A stretch of 64,000 nt of DNA from CAZPXH01 sp964591085 (GCA_964591085.1 CAZPXH010000002.1:178352-242351), one strand, 5' to 3'; shown: positions 8,991 through 18,044, counted from the stretch's first letter. The notes: a model not told the origin generated them from the sequence alone. Numbers and translations are program-made.

Positions 8991-9420
8991 GCAGATCCTG
9001 ATTTACACAGATGGCGGGTGCCATGGCAATCCAGGGCCCGGCGGCTGGGCGGCGGTAATCAAGCGCGGTCAACAGTCTGTTGAGATCAGCGGTGCCGAGG
9101 AAGCCACCACCAACAATCGAATGGAACTGCAGGCGGTGATTCAGTCGCTCATCCATGTAGGTGGCGTGGATGCTTCCATTGAGGTGAGGACCGACAGCGT
9201 CTACGTCCGCAGCGGAATCACCGAGTGGATCAAGAACTGGAAGACACGGGGCTGGCGCACTGCCGGGGGAAAGCCGGTGAAAAACCAGGATCTGTGGCGT
9301 GAGCTGGACTCCCTGGTGGATCATCGCGTGCACTTCACCTGGGTTCAGGGCCACTCCGGCATCTCCGGAAACGAGCGATGCGATCAGCTTGTGCAGGAGG
9401 CCATTGGCCGCCTGGGGTAA
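8980..9420 (+). CDS. rnhA: Ribonuclease HI
   Basis: A 146-residue RNase HI that cuts the RNA strand of RNA-DNA hybrids. All four carboxylates of the active site are visible: D11 (IYTDGGCHGNPGPGGW), E49 (NRMELQAV), D72 (RTDSVYV) and D135 (NERCDQL); the basic protrusion with W-rich KNWKTRGWRTAGGKPVKNQDLW is present. ATG 8980 follows GGAG at 8971-8974 and gives the family N-terminus, so the longer in-frame extension is rejected. It overlaps the preceding gene by 11 bp. Confidence 0.96.
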   Translation: MPAEQILIYTDGGCHGNPGPGGWAAVIKRGQQSVEISGAEEATTNNRMELQAVIQSLIHVGGVDASIEVRTDSVYVRSGITEWIKNWKTRGWRTAGGKPVKNQDLWRELDSLVDHRVHFTWVQGHSGISGNERCDQLVQEAIGRLG

Positions 9421-9479
9421 TCCCGGAAAGCCGTGAGCTGCGCCCATGTGATCCTACGCTTCGGCGCTCCAACGTTGGC

Positions 9480-9508
9480 TGAAGCAACACCGGCAGCGGG
9501 GCGATAAC
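9480..9508 (+). promoter_or_regulatory. Possible promoter of the yifB-like gene, leaderless layout
   Basis: A -10-like GATAAC (9503-9508) with a weak -35 TGAAGC (9480-9485, 17-bp spacer) ends 7 nt before the GTG start at 9516. Transcription would begin at or next to the start codon, and no Shine-Dalgarno sequence is seen. Weak on its own; it matches better examples at htrA, punA and asd. Confidence 0.35.
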
Positions 9509-9515
9509 CGCGATT

Positions 9516-11060
9516 GTGCCGGTACTTGCACATTGTGGCCTTGGCTATGACGGCGTCATCGTCCGCGTAGAGGCCGCTATCCGCGCCGGAATCCCGGGCA
9601 TCGATATCGTTGGGATGGCGGGCCCGGCCGTCAGGGAAAGCCGGGAGCGGGTCCGCAGTGCAATCCGCCTCAGCGGGTTTGCCTGGCCGCAGCAGCGCAT
9701 CCTCATCAACCTTGCCCCCGCCGGCCTGCGGAAGTCCGGGGCCACCTTTGACCTTCCGATAGCGCTTGCTATCCTGCTCGCCAGCGGCCAGCTGCCGGGA
9801 CGTGATCGGGCCGTCCTCGCCCTCGGTGAGCTCCAGCTGGATGGAACCCTCCGACCGGTCGCGGGAGTGCTGTCTGCAGTGATTGCGGGTACACAGCAAC
9901 ACCTGATAGACGCCATTCTGCTGCCCGAAGGCAACGCTGCCGAGGCCGCAAGCGTCTCTGGCTGTCCGGTCTACCAACTCCACAGCCTCGCCGAATCCCG
10001 TTCGCCCCGGCGCTTTAGCGGTTCAACGGTCAGCCTTCCTGACGCCAGATCCGCAAACGGCGATGAAACGATGGATCACAGCGATCTGGGAGACCTCGTC
10101 GGGCTGCCGGATGCCAAGCGCGCGCTTTGCATTGCGGCCGCCGGTGGCCATCACATTCTGCTTGTGGGTCCTCCGGGAAGCGGTAAGACCAGTCTGGCCC
10201 GGATCCTTCCGGATCTGTTGCCCGAGCTCACCGATGCCGAACAGCAGGAGGTCACTCGGCTGCATTCCCTGCGCGGCCTGATCCGGAGCGGAAGCGGGCT
10301 CCTGTGCAAGCCGCCCTTTCGCCAGCCACACCACGGCGCAAGCGCGCAGGGCATCATCGGCGGGGGAACTGATGTCCATCCAGGAGAGCTCTCGTTGGCG
10401 CACGCGGGAGTGCTCTTCCTGGATGAGGCTCCGGAATTCAGCCGCCCTGTTCTGCAGGGCCTCCGGGAACCGCTGGAAGAAGGCATTGTTCGCATTACCC
10501 GATCAGCGGCTACCTACGAGCTGCCTTCCCGCGTGCTCCTCTGCCTTGCCATGAATCCCTGTCCCTGCGGCGGTCTTGGCAGACCCAACGCAACCTGCGT
10601 CTGCAGTACCGCTGAGCTGGACCGCTATTGGCGACAGATTGGAACCGCGCTACTGGACCGAATCCCCATCCGCATCTGGCCCGGACGCCTGCCGGTGCTC
10701 CGAACCTTCCCGGGGACAGACACCGAGTCCAGCGGCGGTGCGCGGGAACGTGTGGCCTTCGCCCGTCAGCGTGCCGCCTCACGGGCCCGGCTTGCGGCCA
10801 CCGGAACCGCAAATCAGCAGCGGTCCCTTCGGGAACTGGAAGAGAGGGGAGCGGTGCCAGCCGAGCTGGTCAGGAATGCCAGGAGCATCGGGATTGAGTC
10901 CGGGCTGTCCGGACGAGCGGTGTTGGATCTCTGCCGGGTAGCACGGACCATCGCTGATCTGGACGGCGATGAGCTTCCGCAGGAGGTTCATCTGCAGGAA
11001 GCCTTGGGCCTGCGCACAAGCATTGATGGTCCCGAACCATTCCTCCACGGAGCGCGCTGA
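9516..11060 (+). CDS. YifB/ComM-family Mg-chelatase-like AAA+ ATPase
   Basis: A 514-residue protein. Residues ~1-170 form the ChlI N-terminal domain (GIPGIDIVGMAGPAVRESRERVRSAI; FDLPIALAILLASGQL). An AAA+ domain follows, with Walker A GPPGSGKTSLARI, QPHHGAS, Walker B GVLFLDEAPEF and a cysteine cluster NPCPCGGLGRPNATCVC typical of YifB. A C-terminal helical domain ends the protein. The ComM branch of this family is a branch-migration helicase in natural transformation (Vibrio, Haemophilus); whether this protein does that is inference. GTG start at 9516. Confidence 0.9.
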   Translation: MPVLAHCGLGYDGVIVRVEAAIRAGIPGIDIVGMAGPAVRESRERVRSAIRLSGFAWPQQRILINLAPAGLRKSGATFDLPIALAILLASGQLPGRDRAVLALGELQLDGTLRPVAGVLSAVIAGTQQHLIDAILLPEGNAAEAASVSGCPVYQLHSLAESRSPRRFSGSTVSLPDARSANGDETMDHSDLGDLVGLPDAKRALCIAAAGGHHILLVGPPGSGKTSLARILPDLLPELTDAEQQEVTRLHSLRGLIRSGSGLLCKPPFRQPHHGASAQGIIGGGTDVHPGELSLAHAGVLFLDEAPEFSRPVLQGLREPLEEGIVRITRSAATYELPSRVLLCLAMNPCPCGGLGRPNATCVCSTAELDRYWRQIGTALLDRIPIRIWPGRLPVLRTFPGTDTESSGGARERVAFARQRAASRARLAATGTANQQRSLRELEERGAVPAELVRNARSIGIESGLSGRAVLDLCRVARTIADLDGDELPQEVHLQEALGLRTSIDGPEPFLHGAR

Positions 11061-11083
11061 GACGGAGCGGACGTGCCCCGAGC

Positions 11084-11113
11084 TTGATCGGCTCTATCCG
11101 GCCCCCGTATTCT
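11084..11113 (+). promoter_or_regulatory. Sigma-70-type promoter of htrA, leaderless layout
   Basis: TTGATC (11084-11089), 18-bp spacer, TATTCT (11108-11113). The -10 ends 7 nt before the htrA ATG at 11121, so the transcript should start at or one base before the A of ATG. No ribosome-binding sequence could be transcribed ahead of it. Confidence 0.55.
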
Positions 11114-11120
11114 GCACATT

Positions 11121-12377
11121 ATGAGGAAGGCGGTTCGGCGCGTACTTCTGGTAGGGCTGATGGGGCTGCTCGTCGGCGCTGTAACCGGGTTTGTGTTGGG
11201 CAGATCAGGGGCATTCAGGCCGGATAACGCCTCCGCAAGCACTGTTGCTGGCGAAGCCGGGAGAGACATGGAGGGAGTCGGCAGCTCCCGCCCGCCCGAC
11301 CGTGCTGGTCCGGGAGACCCCGGCGGCGTCCTTCCGGTGCAGGGCCCGGGTGCTGTCACCTCCCAATCGCTCTTTGTTGACATCTACGAGCTCCGCAATC
11401 GCTCGGTGGTGAACATCACCACCCAGACCGTTCGGTACAACTTCTTCTTTGAGCCGGTCCCCACCCAGCGCTCAACCGGATCCGGGGTAATCATTGACGA
11501 GCGAGGCTTCATCCTTACAAACCACCACGTCATTGAGGGGGCTGATCGGGTCCTTGTCACGCTTGCCGATGGCGCGCTGATTGACGGAGATGTTGTAGGC
11601 ACGGACCGGGAAAATGATCTGGCCCTTGTCCGCATTGACCCTGGTAACCGCGTGCTTCAGCGGGTCCCCTTCGGTCGCAGCTCGGGACTCCGGACCGGCG
11701 AGACCGTGCTGGCAATCGGCAATCCTTTTGGCCTAGACCGAACCCTGACCACGGGAATCGTTTCCGGTACGGGTCGGTCGGTGCGGCAGCAGATCGGCTC
11801 CGCGGACTTTGTGATTCAGAACATGATACAAACGGATGCTTCCATCAATCCGGGAAACTCCGGAGGACCCTTGCTAAACTCCCGGGGGGAGATCATCGGC
11901 ATCAACACCATGATCTACTCGCCAACCGGCGGTTCCGTGGGGATCGGGTTCGCGGTTCCCATAGATACAGCGGCACGCGTTTTGCCTGACCTCATCGAGT
12001 TCGGGAGGGTCCGGCGTGGCTGGATCGACATTGTTCCCATCCAGCTGTTCCCGGATTTGGTCCGCTTTGCTGACCTGCCCGTGGACAGGGGTATCCTCGT
12101 GAGCCAGGTGGTTCCCGGTGGAAACGCTGACAGCGCGGGTCTGAGGGGCGGAGATCCGCGGAGTGCCGTCCGTTATGAGCGGACAATCATCCGACTGGGG
12201 GGCGATATCATCGTGGAGATCGATGGAACGCCGGTGTCATCGCTTGGAGGCCTGTTTGAAGCGCTGGAAGACAACAGACCCGGCGAAGAGGTGGAGGTGG
12301 TGTACCTCCGGAACGGACGCGAGCGGAGTACCAGCGTGGTGCTCTCCGATCGTCCTGAACAGTACCGGCTGGACTGA
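11121..12377 (+). CDS. HtrA/DegP-family periplasmic serine protease
   Basis: A 418-residue trypsin-fold protease with one PDZ domain. An N-terminal hydrophobic segment (VLLVGLMGLLVGAVTGFVLG, residues ~8-27) exports or anchors it; a Pro/Gly-rich linker follows. The catalytic triad is visible as H136 (LTNHHVI), D166 (ENDLALV) and S247 (NPGNSGGPLLN). The PDZ region (~310-400) includes GILVSQVVPGGNADSAGLRGGD and IVEIDGTPVSS. One PDZ domain resembles DegS more than DegP. Role: degradation or sensing of misfolded envelope proteins. uvrB starts 15 bp downstream. Confidence 0.94.
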   Translation: MRKAVRRVLLVGLMGLLVGAVTGFVLGRSGAFRPDNASASTVAGEAGRDMEGVGSSRPPDRAGPGDPGGVLPVQGPGAVTSQSLFVDIYELRNRSVVNITTQTVRYNFFFEPVPTQRSTGSGVIIDERGFILTNHHVIEGADRVLVTLADGALIDGDVVGTDRENDLALVRIDPGNRVLQRVPFGRSSGLRTGETVLAIGNPFGLDRTLTTGIVSGTGRSVRQQIGSADFVIQNMIQTDASINPGNSGGPLLNSRGEIIGINTMIYSPTGGSVGIGFAVPIDTAARVLPDLIEFGRVRRGWIDIVPIQLFPDLVRFADLPVDRGILVSQVVPGGNADSAGLRGGDPRSAVRYERTIIRLGGDIIVEIDGTPVSSLGGLFEALEDNRPGEEVEVVYLRNGRERSTSVVLSDRPEQYRLD

Positions 12378-12392
12378 TCAGACCGCGCGACG

Positions 12393-14405
12393 ATGAACAG
12401 ATTTCGAGTTCAATCCGAGTACGAACCCGCCGGCGACCAGGGTCAGGCAATAGAGAAGCTGAGTGAAGGACTCCTGCGGGGTGACCGCTACCAGACCCTC
12501 CGGGGCGTCACCGGGAGCGGGAAGACCTACACCATGGCCAAGGTCATTGAGCGGGTGCAGATGCCCACGCTGGTGATCTCCCACAACAAGACCCTTGCGG
12601 CGCAGCTGTACCGCGAGTTTCGGGAGTTCTTCCCGGACAACGCGGTGGAGTACTTTGTCAGCTACTACGACTACTACCAGCCGGAAGCTTACGTGGCCTC
12701 TCGTGACCTCTACATTGAGAAAGACGCCACCATCAACGATGAGATAGATCGAATGCGGCTCTCGGCGACCACCAGCCTGCTGGAGCGCCCGGACGTCATT
12801 GTCGTGGCCACCGTCTCCTGCATCTATGGCCTTGGTTCCCCCAGCGATTACCGAGAAATGAAGCTCCGTGTGGATGTGGGCACCACTGTGGACGTCGCCG
12901 AGATCCGGCAGCGCCTGGTGTCCCTTCAGTACGAGCGCAATGACGCCGTCCTCGGCCGGGGCACCTTCCGAATCCGCGGTGACCGCATTGACATCCTTCC
13001 GGCCTACTCGGAGGAAGCTATCCGCATTGAACTGGACTGGGACAAGGTCGGACGAATCTCCCGCATGCACCCGGTCTCCGGCGAGGTCCTTGAAGACGTG
13101 CAGACAACGGTGGTCTATCCCGCCAAGCACTTTGTCATGCCTCAGGATCAGCTACGCCGTGCCCTGGACCTGATTCGGGATGAGCTGGCACAGCGGCAAC
13201 AGGAGCTTCTGAACCAGGGAAAACTGGTGGAGGCCCAGCGGCTGAAGAGCCGCACTGAGTACGACCTGGAGATGATGCACGAGATGGGTACCACCACCGG
13301 CATTGAGAACTATTCCCGACACCTTTCCGGGCGCGCAGAGGGCGAGCGGCCCGCAGTCCTCATTGACTATTTCCCGCAGCGCTTTCTGACGCTTGTAGAC
13401 GAGAGCCACGTGACGCTGCCGCAGGTCCGGGGCATGTATGCCGGAGACCGCTCACGCAAGATGTCACTGGTGGACTACGGCTTTCGTCTGCCATCCGCGC
13501 TGGACAATCGGCCGCTGTACTTCGACGAGTTTGAGTCCCTCCTTCACCAGGCCATCTTTGTCTCGGCAACGCCGGAGGATGAGGAGCTGGAGCGCTCCAC
13601 CGGGGTTGTTGAGCAGATCATCCGTCCCACCGGGCTCGTGGACCCGGAGATTGTTGTTCGCCCGACCGAAGGACAGATTGATGATCTGTACGGCGAGGTG
13701 CAGGAACGCATCCGAATGGGGGACAGGGTACTGGTGACAACGCTCACCAAGCGAATGTCAGAGGACCTCACAGACTATCTCTCCGGTCTGGGCCTGAAGG
13801 TGCGCTACCTGCACTCGGAGATTGAGACGATTGAACGGGTGGAGCTGCTCACCGAACTCCGCTCCGGATCCTACGACGTACTTGTTGGCATCAACCTCCT
13901 CCGTGAAGGTCTGGACCTGCCTGAGGTCTCGCTGATCTGCATACTGGACGCGGACAAGATCGGGTTCCTCCGCTCTGCCACTTCCCTGATCCAGACCATT
14001 GGCCGCGCGGCGCGAAACGTCAACGGCCGGGTGATCATGTATGCGGACCGATACAGCCCGGCGATGGAAGAGGCAATTCGGGAGACCGAGAGGCGGCGAG
14101 CGATTCAGCTTGCATGGAACAAGGAGCATGGAATCACGCCGCAGACAATCCGCAAGAGCCTCCGCAGCATCCTTGACCGGGATGCAGAAGGGAAGCGGAA
14201 GGACGAGGAGAAGACTCTGGAGGTCATCAAGTCCGAGTTCAACGTGGTGATTCCCGCGCAGCGGAGGAAGCTGATCAAGCGACTGGAAGAGGAAATGCTT
14301 GAGAAGGCCAAAGTGCTTGAGTTTGAGGCGGCCGCCGTCATCCGGGATGAGATCAACCGAATTCGGGAGATGGACGGCGCAACGGCAGGCGGGGCGGCGC
14401 GATAG
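12393..14405 (+). CDS. uvrB: UvrABC excinuclease subunit B
   Basis: A 670-residue UvrB for nucleotide excision repair. Walker A is GVTGSGKTYTMAKVI; the damage-probing beta-hairpin region is YYDYYQPEAYV; the helicase motifs LLREGLDLPEVSLICILDADK and QTIGRAARNVNGRVIMYAD are intact; the C-terminal UVR domain that binds UvrC is LIKRLEEEMLEKAKVLEFEAAAVIRDEI. The length is normal. It is cotranscribed with htrA by position (15-bp gap). No LexA-type box was recognised before it. Confidence 0.98.
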   Translation: MNRFRVQSEYEPAGDQGQAIEKLSEGLLRGDRYQTLRGVTGSGKTYTMAKVIERVQMPTLVISHNKTLAAQLYREFREFFPDNAVEYFVSYYDYYQPEAYVASRDLYIEKDATINDEIDRMRLSATTSLLERPDVIVVATVSCIYGLGSPSDYREMKLRVDVGTTVDVAEIRQRLVSLQYERNDAVLGRGTFRIRGDRIDILPAYSEEAIRIELDWDKVGRISRMHPVSGEVLEDVQTTVVYPAKHFVMPQDQLRRALDLIRDELAQRQQELLNQGKLVEAQRLKSRTEYDLEMMHEMGTTTGIENYSRHLSGRAEGERPAVLIDYFPQRFLTLVDESHVTLPQVRGMYAGDRSRKMSLVDYGFRLPSALDNRPLYFDEFESLLHQAIFVSATPEDEELERSTGVVEQIIRPTGLVDPEIVVRPTEGQIDDLYGEVQERIRMGDRVLVTTLTKRMSEDLTDYLSGLGLKVRYLHSEIETIERVELLTELRSGSYDVLVGINLLREGLDLPEVSLICILDADKIGFLRSATSLIQTIGRAARNVNGRVIMYADRYSPAMEEAIRETERRRAIQLAWNKEHGITPQTIRKSLRSILDRDAEGKRKDEEKTLEVIKSEFNVVIPAQRRKLIKRLEEEMLEKAKVLEFEAAAVIRDEINRIREMDGATAGGAAR

Positions 14406-14424
14406 GACCGCAGGTGGGCTCGGA

Positions 14425-15402
14425 TCAGTAGAAGAGCACCACGGGATCGCTCGGACCCGTCATGAGTCGCGGACGATACCGTTCACCCGTCATCGCCTGC
14501 GCGTTCCAGGTTCGGTCCAGATAGTCCCGTGTGTAGCGATACAGCTCGGTGAGCGTCAGTGCGCCATCCGGGAAGCGATCCGCGGCAGCGGGATCAGCAA
14601 GGGCCTCTGCCAGTCCCGCCGTGAACCAGCCCTGCCCGATGCTTGCAGACTCCCAGGCCAGCTCTGTCTCTCCAGCGGCCGAGAGGACAGCCGCGTCCGT
14701 GGGCTGCAGGTCCACGGTTTCCGTGAGAGCCCAGGCCTGCAGTGCATCTGCAAGCGCCCGCGCGCCGGTGACTCTGCGTCCGGTGAAGCTGCTTCCACGC
14801 GGGGCGTGAAGGCTCACCGTCCGTCGTTCGCCGATGAGGCCACCGGTGTTGCAGGCATCCAGAATCAGCAGGGGCCGGACCGGCAGAACGGCAAGCTCTG
14901 AGGCAAGCTGGTCATCGGTAAGGGTCTGGGAGAGGTCAACACCGGTTCCATCCAGTTGGATGCCACCGCCACTCAGAGAGCCATGGAAGAACAAGACCTC
15001 ATCTGCGGCATCGCTCCTGAAACCAGGCTCCGAACCGCTTGAGAAGCTGTCTGCAAGCTGCCACCCGTGCCCGGCAAAGTAGATCAGGAGGCGATCACCG
15101 GCCGCAAGACCATCACCGGGTTGCGCAAGCGCGGAAAGGTCTGCCCGGAACGCCGAGAGGCTTGCTTCCTCGTCCAATCGCAGCATCACCTCGTACCCAG
15201 CGTCTTCCAGCCGGGAGGCGACCAGAACTGCGTCATCATCAGTGAATGCAAGGTCCAGAACACTGTCCTCGCCGGTGACGTAGTCCGCGATTCCATAGAC
15301 CAGCGCCACGGTCCGCCCCGAAAAACCGGGCTGGGCGCCGGGCATGCTGCAGGCAGCCAGGAGCACAAGCGGTGGCAACACCCGCAGCAACGCAGAGCCC
15401 AT
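14425..15402 (-). CDS. Caspase-like (peptidase C14) lipoprotein
   Basis: A 325-residue protein. The lipobox LLAAC puts the acylated cysteine at residue 18, so it is probably tethered in the periplasm or at the outer membrane. The caspase fold (P20) is recognised by the catalytic dyad: H112 in LLIYFAGHGW and C184 in PLLILDACNTGG, with the preceding TVALVYGIADYV and TDDDAVLVASRLEDAGYEV. ATG 15402 gives a compact lipoprotein signal and lies 8 bp after the stop of the exported gene upstream, so they form an operon. Target and trigger are unknown; bacterial C14 proteases (orthocaspases) often prefer basic P1 residues. Confidence 0.88.
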   Translation of the reverse strand: MGSALLRVLPPLVLLAACSMPGAQPGFSGRTVALVYGIADYVTGEDSVLDLAFTDDDAVLVASRLEDAGYEVMLRLDEEASLSAFRADLSALAQPGDGLAAGDRLLIYFAGHGWQLADSFSSGSEPGFRSDAADEVLFFHGSLSGGGIQLDGTGVDLSQTLTDDQLASELAVLPVRPLLILDACNTGGLIGERRTVSLHAPRGSSFTGRRVTGARALADALQAWALTETVDLQPTDAAVLSAAGETELAWESASIGQGWFTAGLAEALADPAAADRFPDGALTLTELYRYTRDYLDRTWNAQAMTGERYRPRLMTGPSDPVVLFY

Positions 15403-15410
15403 GCGCTTGC

Positions 15411-16100
15411 CTACCACCGCAGCACCCCGCCTATTCCCGGGCGCAGGACACCCGGAGCCTCCCACAGGATCCTTGCAGACAGGCCCAGGCGGGCGGAGGG
15501 GCCTGCGTCATTGGCAGAGATGCTCGTGTTTCCGGCAAAGCTGCCCGGGTTTCCGGCGGAAACTCCACGGATTACCACAAGCGTCTCCACCCGTAGCCCG
15601 GGCCACAGCAGCAGGCTGCCACCCGCCGGCTGCACCGCTGCCTCCAGGAGTGCCTCTGCCCGGAAGACCGGTTGCAGGGGGCGCCTGGGAAGCGCCAACC
15701 AGGCTCCCGCGCTGCCGCGCGCAAGCACGCGGCCCGGCAGAATGGCGGGATCAGGGGCCTGCACGGCCCGCGGAAGCAGGAGACCCGCACCGGTGCCAAG
15801 TACAGCCCCGAGGTCCAGTTCTGGCAACCGGGAAGCCGCCGGCAGCAGTGAAAGCCACAGGGCTACGGAAGCGTCACCACGCGCCTGCAGCCATTGACTC
15901 CGTTCTGCCGCGTTCCCGGCGCCTGCGGGAACAGACACGAGATCGGCGCCGACCTCCAGCTGTCTCGTGCCCGAAAGATCCAGGCTTCCTGCAGGTGGTG
16001 CGGCAATGGTGGCCAGGGCCAAAAAGGCGCAGACAAGGAAGCCGCCACCCGGTACGCTACCGCTTCTGGTGCACAAGGGATTGTCTCTGCTTGCTTCCAT
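15411..16100 (-). CDS. Exported protein, possible beta-barrel, partner of caspase-like lipoprotein
   Basis: Not recognised as a known family. It has 229 residues with a signal-like hydrophobic stretch (GGGFLVCAFLALATIAAPPAGS, about residues 18-39; 17 of it GGGFLVCAFLALATIAA). The mature part alternates polar and hydrophobic residues and ends in an aromatic residue (GGVLRW), as outer-membrane barrels do. It is very Ala/Gly/Pro rich, so the reading frame is less certain than its neighbours. ATG at 16100 shares bases with the plus-strand ATG at 16099; a TTG at 16076 is an alternative start that still keeps the signal peptide. Confidence 0.55.
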   Translation of the reverse strand: MEASRDNPLCTRSGSVPGGGFLVCAFLALATIAAPPAGSLDLSGTRQLEVGADLVSVPAGAGNAAERSQWLQARGDASVALWLSLLPAASRLPELDLGAVLGTGAGLLLPRAVQAPDPAILPGRVLARGSAGAWLALPRRPLQPVFRAEALLEAAVQPAGGSLLLWPGLRVETLVVIRGVSAGNPGSFAGNTSISANDAGPSARLGLSARILWEAPGVLRPGIGGVLRW

Positions 16101-16488
16101 GTCTGCTGCAGTCTACCTCGTTCTGGCTCTGGTCTCCTGCATGCCGGAGCCGCCTCATCAGGTCCCGGCCGTTCCCACAAGCGATCCGCTGTCCGGGAGC
16201 AGCGGCTGGGCGGTGACAACAGATGTGCGCACCGGCCTCCGGGAGGAACCCGACAGCGCCGCGGTTACCAGACGGTTCATTCCGCGCGGTAGCGTGGTCC
16301 CGGTGAATACGGAGTCAGAGGACCGAAGCAGGCTCGGCGGATGCCTCGCCCCCTTCGTCTCGGTGACGCATGACGAGGAGCAGTGGTGGATCCACGGCTG
16401 CGGGATCCGCCGCTTTGATTCGCAGATCTCCGCCGAGCGCTTCGCTGGACGCCTGCCGCCCCTCCCCGGCGACGGAGATTCGCCGTGA
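16069..16488 (+). CDS. Small lipoprotein with SH3-like segment
   Basis: A 139-residue protein if started at GTG 16069, 129 if started at ATG 16099. The lipobox ends LALVSC. The GTG start gives a charged n-region (HKG) that the ATG start lacks, so I prefer it, although no clear ribosome site supports either. The mature part begins with a bacterial SH3-like pattern (GWAVTTDVRTGLREEPDSAA) and contains two further cysteines. It overlaps the DUF445 gene start (GTGA), so the two are coupled. Function unknown. Confidence 0.65.
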   Translation: MHKGLSLLASMSAAVYLVLALVSCMPEPPHQVPAVPTSDPLSGSSGWAVTTDVRTGLREEPDSAAVTRRFIPRGSVVPVNTESEDRSRLGGCLAPFVSVTHDEEQWWIHGCGIRRFDSQISAERFAGRLPPLPGDGDSP

Positions 16489-18044
16489 GCATTCCCCCAC
16501 AGCTATCCAACGTTCTGGTCTGGGTCCTGCCGCCGCTGTTGGGCGCAGTTATCGGCTATGTGACCAACGCGTTGGCGATCCGGATGCTCTTCCGTCCCTA
16601 CACCCAGTGGCGCATTCTGGGGCTCCCCGTGCCGTTCACCCCGGGAGTCATCCCTCGGCAGCGCGATCGGCTTGCGGAGAGCATTGCGAGGATGGTGTCC
16701 CAGAAACTGCTGACCCCGGAAATCCTCCTCGGGCATCTGCGGGAGTCCCGATTCCGGGAAACGCTGGCCGCTGGCGTGCAGGGGATCACCAGCGAGTGGC
16801 TGGCCCAGCCGCTCTCCGGACCGGTCCGCAGCAGAGTCCATGACCTGGTGGACGGCGCGTCAGAGTGGCTCCACGGAGCACTCGTCCGCTTTGCCGCCTC
16901 TCCTGCCGCGGTGAGCCTCTCAGAGAACCTGGCGAGCGAGATCCTGCACTGGATGGAAGGGCGTGCGCTAACAGACCTGCTTGGTGAAAACCCGGAAGCC
17001 CGGGCCGCGGAACTTGTGCTGGAACGTGGCGGACCCCTGATTCAGCAGAGCGCACGCACCCTGGTGAAGCAGGCCCTTCAATCACAGAAAAGTCTCTCAG
17101 AGATTCTTCCTGCCGGCGTCCAGGACCGGATTCGCCCGCTTGCTGCGCGGCTGTATCCCCGTATCGCAGAGGCCCTGGTTACGTGGCTTGAGTCCCCGGA
17201 TACCCGCGCGGAGCTCAACACTCGTGGGCGTGAGCTGATCAAGCGCGTCCTGGGCCGCCTGAACTTGCTGCAACGCTTCCTGGTTTCCGCCACCCAGTAT
17301 GACAAGACTCTGGATCAACAGATGCCGGACATTGTTGAAGATCTTCTGGGAAGCGTCCGGGAGTCTGCTGAGAATCCGGAGAACCGGCACAGGATTCTGG
17401 ACCGGATTGAGCACCTGGTTCGTGGGATGCTCGCGCGGCCGATCCCGGCGCTCCTCCACGAGCTGGAGATGGAACCGGCCGATGTCGCGGAGCGTGTGGA
17501 CCGGATGCTCGGTCGGCTGCTGGAGCGGGAAGATGTCCGGGACTCGATAGAGCAGATCGTTTCCGGCCTGATTGGCGGACAAAGGACGCTTGCCGCTCTT
17601 GCTTCAATGCTGACCGGTAGCGATGAGGCAGGGCTGCGGGACCGCATTGCCATAATGCTGCGGGGAATCCTTGCGAACGGCGATTCCGTGGGCGGTGTGG
17701 TATCCCGTCTGCGCACCATGGCCTATGGCCTCATAGAGCGGAGCGGGAGTGACAGCATCATGAATGTGGTGGGACTCAGCGCCGGACAGAAAGATCGCCT
17801 GGATTCGGCGGTCACAGACCGTGCGATTGATCTGGTGGAGACCCGGGTTCCAGGCGTGTTGCAGGTGGTGGATATCCACGGACTGGTGGTCAACCGAATC
17901 AACAGCCTGGACATGGAGAGCGTGGAAAACCTGCTGCTGATGGTGATACAGCGCCACCTGAAGTGGATCAACGTGTTTGGTGCGCTGCTTGGTGCGCTGA
18001 TCGGCGGGCTCCAGGTACTGCTTTCAGCCCTGGGTCTGGGATAA
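16485..18044 (+). CDS. DUF445-family membrane protein
   Basis: A 519-residue protein with membrane segments at both ends: PPLLGAVIGYVTNALAIRMLFRP near the N-terminus (signature GYVTNALAIRMLFRP) and FGALLGALIGGLQVLLSALGLG at the C-terminus. Between them lies a long helical region (~440 residues) rich in Arg and Glu. This is the YheB/DUF445 layout; the function of the family is not established. GTG start overlaps the stop of the preceding lipoprotein gene. The 3' end overlaps the convergent phoR gene by 21 bp. Confidence 0.88.
   Translation: MSIPPQLSNVLVWVLPPLLGAVIGYVTNALAIRMLFRPYTQWRILGLPVPFTPGVIPRQRDRLAESIARMVSQKLLTPEILLGHLRESRFRETLAAGVQGITSEWLAQPLSGPVRSRVHDLVDGASEWLHGALVRFAASPAAVSLSENLASEILHWMEGRALTDLLGENPEARAAELVLERGGPLIQQSARTLVKQALQSQKSLSEILPAGVQDRIRPLAARLYPRIAEALVTWLESPDTRAELNTRGRELIKRVLGRLNLLQRFLVSATQYDKTLDQQMPDIVEDLLGSVRESAENPENRHRILDRIEHLVRGMLARPIPALLHELEMEPADVAERVDRMLGRLLEREDVRDSIEQIVSGLIGGQRTLAALASMLTGSDEAGLRDRIAIMLRGILANGDSVGGVVSRLRTMAYGLIERSGSDSIMNVVGLSAGQKDRLDSAVTDRAIDLVETRVPGVLQVVDIHGLVVNRINSLDMESVENLLLMVIQRHLKWINVFGALLGALIGGLQVLLSALGLG

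Noticed and set aside
12378..12392. LexA/SOS box before uvrB or the helicase gene
   Set aside because: uvrB follows htrA by 15 bp and no palindromic LexA-type site was seen there or before 34535.
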